Both the position numbers and the translations under genes were made by a program. Positions 5,970-7,297 of a stretch of 7,297 nt of DNA are shown piece by piece. Source of the DNA: Limnoglobus sp. (GTDB lineage: Bacteria > Planctomycetota > Planctomycetia > Gemmatales > Gemmataceae); the NCBI GenBank assembly GCA_025353985.1, contig JANXNT010000003.1, forward strand, positions 1 through 7,297. Reading direction: 5' to 3'. Within the stretch, counting starts at the first letter, position 1. Every line of letters begins with the position of its first letter. A model generated the notes under the pieces. The model did no database searches and was not told the origin of the DNA. It saw nothing but the letters and a program-made list of their open reading frames with translations.

Positions 5970-6038
5970 CTACGACGTAAAGAAGCGTCCCCGAAAATTC
6001 GGAATCGGTAGTTCTTCGAGTCGTAGCAGCGTGCGCAT
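5970..6038 (-). CDS. leuA leader peptide (22 residues, leucine-rich start)
   Basis: A 23-codon ORF begins MRTLLRLEELPIPNF and ends FFTS before a TAG stop. Four of residues 4-10 are leucine (codons CTG, CTA, CTC, CTA). CTA is expected to be rare in a GC-rich genome. AGAGG (6051-6047) sits 8 bp before the ATG, a good ribosome binding site. The ORF lies directly between a candidate promoter and the attenuator hairpin ahead of leuA. By analogy with amino-acid operon leaders, a ribosome stalling at the leucine codons when Leu-tRNA is scarce would favour read-through into leuA. The peptide itself probably has no other function. The case is positional and codon-based. Confidence 0.75.
   Translation of the reverse strand: MRTLLRLEELPIPNFRGRFFTS
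5989..5997 (-). promoter_or_regulatory. Candidate antiterminator arm within the leader ORF
   Basis: The leader RNA segment UUUUCGGGG (5997-5989, codons 14-17) can pair with CCCCGGAG of the terminator's 5' arm and loop through four G-C, one further G-C, and A-U plus G-U pairs. It lies 12 or more bases past the last leucine codon of the run (6011-6009), so it stays free when a ribosome stalls at those codons. A ribosome at or near the stop codon would cover or disrupt it. Confidence 0.45.
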
Positions 6039-6059
6039 CAAATAAACCTCTGTAAGCCA

Positions 6060-6088
6060 AGTCTATGCCAGCCCCGCGTCGATAGCAA
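6060..6088 (-). promoter_or_regulatory. Candidate promoter of the leuA leader
   Basis: Read on the minus strand, TTGCTA (6088-6083) and TAGACT (6065-6060) each match the sigma-70 boxes at 4 of 6 positions with a 17-bp spacer. The start would fall near 6053, just ahead of the leader ribosome binding site, leaving a very short 5' UTR. Confidence 0.4.
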
Positions 6089-6107
6089 CAGCGATTTGGC
6101 AGATTTT

Positions 6108-7297
6108 TTAGCGGTCGCTGCTGCGCAAGTCATCGTTTAAACTTCGCATCGGGTACGACGAGTTGTGTTGCGCCCAGTATTTCTCGAACCATGGCAGCGT
6201 TTTCACGACCATCGGTCCGAAGCCACCCGCACCCCAATCGAGGCGGCTCTGAATCGTGAATTGGGTTTTGCTCTTCGTGAATTTCAGTGCGATCGGTGGC
6301 ACAGCATCCCACACTGCGAGTTCTTTGTCCGTCCATGCCGACAAGTTCATACTCACAGGAGGCGTGGCCGAATCCGCTTCGATGATAACCTGCTTGGGCA
6401 ATCGCACCTTGCCGAGCGATTCCCCGCGTGCGAGTCCTGCGGGCATCATCACCGCGACGATGCTTGCATTTTCAGTGGTAGTAACGACGGTTTTCGTGGG
6501 GCTGGCCTGCACGCAGTTCGCTACCCATTTGCGATCCGTGCCGATTGCGATCATCATTCCGTTGCGGGCGAAGTGAACCGCGCCGATGCTCGATTGCGTC
6601 GAAGACACTTTCATTCCCGCGATCATCTCGGTGGACACAGTCGAGGCCATTTTTGCCGCATCGAGCAGTTGCAGCCACTTCGGCAATGCCGCTTCCCAAT
6701 CTGCACCGGAAACATCATCGTTGAGGTGCAACACGAGCGTAGGTAACGCCATCGCGCCGACGGGGATCTCTTGTTTGGGCGGCACGACGAGAGTGATTTG
6801 CCGTACGCCGGGCAGCAATTTCGTGCGGATCGGCAGGCCGACTTTCTCAGCCTCGGCGACCCAATCGGACGGCAACTTGCCGACCTCGCCGCGTGCCTTC
6901 GCGATCGCATCCGCAACGGCCAGCGTCGCTATCACCCGCTTGTCAGTGATTGGCATCGCGACGCCGACCGTGAGTGCCGATGGTTTAGATAAATTTGGAA
7001 ACGCTGGCGACAGAGTGGCGGCATCGAGAAAATCGAGCAACACACTGCGTTCGGTTGGGTGGATCGCACCGTTCACCGAGAGTTCGATACCATCGGGCCG
7101 GATGCAGAGCGAGCCGTGAATCTGCGGTACCGCTCGCGCATTCAGCACGAACTTCGCGTAACCCAGCCAGTTGCCATCGACGTACTCGCGCTTCGCTTTT
7201 CGTGCTTTGTCGAGAGCCGCAACGAGTTCGGGCGGACGTACGAAGAATCCGATCCCCGCAGTCCGCTCGACCGGGAAGCCATTCGACTTCGCGAGAT
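6108..7297 (-). CDS. Hypothetical protein, 5' end beyond the window
   Basis: I do not recognise this protein. The frame is open from the right edge to the TAA at 6110-6108, giving at least 395 residues. The GTG at 7148 is internal, because 49 further in-frame codons precede it, including GIGFFVRPPELVAALDKAR and REYVDGNWLGYAKF. The visible part alternates short hydrophobic strands with charged segments and shows no membrane helix, no cysteine-rich motif and no enzyme signature that I can name. Stretches such as LPGVRQITLVVPP, GMMIAIGTDRKWV and SIVAVMMPAGLA suggest a beta-rich globular fold. It ends QSRLDWGAGGFGPMVVKTL, then a short polar tail. The N-terminus, and so any signal peptide, cannot be seen. 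It resembles in style the long lineage-restricted hypothetical proteins of planctomycetes. It is transcribed in the same direction as leuA, 219 bp upstream, with the leuA promoter candidate in between. Confidence 0.85.
   Translation of the reverse strand, partial: LAKSNGFPVERTAGIGFFVRPPELVAALDKARKAKREYVDGNWLGYAKFVLNARAVPQIHGSLCIRPDGIELSVNGAIHPTERSVLLDFLDAATLSPAFPNLSKPSALTVGVAMPITDKRVIATLAVADAIAKARGEVGKLPSDWVAEAEKVGLPIRTKLLPGVRQITLVVPPKQEIPVGAMALPTLVLHLNDDVSGADWEAALPKWLQLLDAAKMASTVSTEMIAGMKVSSTQSSIGAVHFARNGMMIAIGTDRKWVANCVQASPTKTVVTTTENASIVAVMMPAGLARGESLGKVRLPKQVIIEADSATPPVSMNLSAWTDKELAVWDAVPPIALKFTKSKTQFTIQSRLDWGAGGFGPMVVKTLPWFEKYWAQHNSSYPMRSLNDDLRSSDR

Noticed and set aside
5686..6060. Minus-strand open frame overlapping the leuA start and the leader
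   Set aside because: Its 3' half is an out-of-frame reading of leuA. The 22-codon frame with a better ribosome binding site explains the leader.
7146..7148. GTG at 7148 as the start of the minus-strand hypothetical gene
   Set aside because: The frame stays open for 49 more codons to the window edge with the same protein character, so the true start is outside.

Overview
The window looks like ordinary chromosomal sequence from a moderately GC-rich, Gram-negative-type bacterium, most likely a planctomycete of the Gemmata group. That placement is inference. It rests on gene content (a Hen1 RNA repair methyltransferase, a bacterial SbtA-type transporter and an exported beta-carbonic anhydrase) and on an in-frame GGATGAA-type low-complexity repeat of a kind I associate with planctomycete genomes. 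I see no phage, transposon, integrase, CRISPR or rRNA.

Layout, left to right. The end of a zinc-binding dehydrogenase / quinone oxidoreductase gene (2-319, +) enters from the left. It is followed by tRNA-Thr(CGT) (384-455, +) and a strong intrinsic terminator (461-495). A short MpsC/DUF2294 family gene (513-893, +, TTG start) begins almost immediately after that terminator. A 200-bp gap holds a promoter-like sequence and a perfect 18-bp terminator hairpin (1021-1066). Next comes a probable two-gene operon of an SbtA-family bicarbonate transporter (1095-2069, +) and a Tat-exported beta-carbonic anhydrase (2110-2799, +). The bacterial 3'-terminal RNA ribose 2'-O-methyltransferase hen1 follows (2893-4302, +) and carries three 21-bp repeats in its interdomain linker. 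On the minus strand, leuA (4305-5888) converges on hen1 with a 2-bp gap. It is preceded by a leader with a leucine-rich 22-codon ORF (5970-6038) and an intrinsic terminator (5911-5938), a classic attenuation layout. A large hypothetical gene (6108-beyond 7297, -) enters from the right and is open through the window edge.

How the genes fit together. The middle region reads as an inorganic-carbon module. SbtA imports bicarbonate, an exported carbonic anhydrase equilibrates CO2 and bicarbonate outside the cytoplasmic membrane, and the MpsC family is named after the S. aureus mps locus, whose MpsAB proteins act in CO2/bicarbonate supply. hen1 serves RNA repair, normally with Pnkp, which is not in this window. 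leuA commits carbon to leucine and appears to be controlled by translation of its leader peptide. The most interesting items are the leuA attenuator, the terminator-bearing leader ahead of sbtA, the carbon cluster with an exported CA in place of SbtB, and the repeat expansion inside hen1. I did not find strong evidence of a wholly new system.
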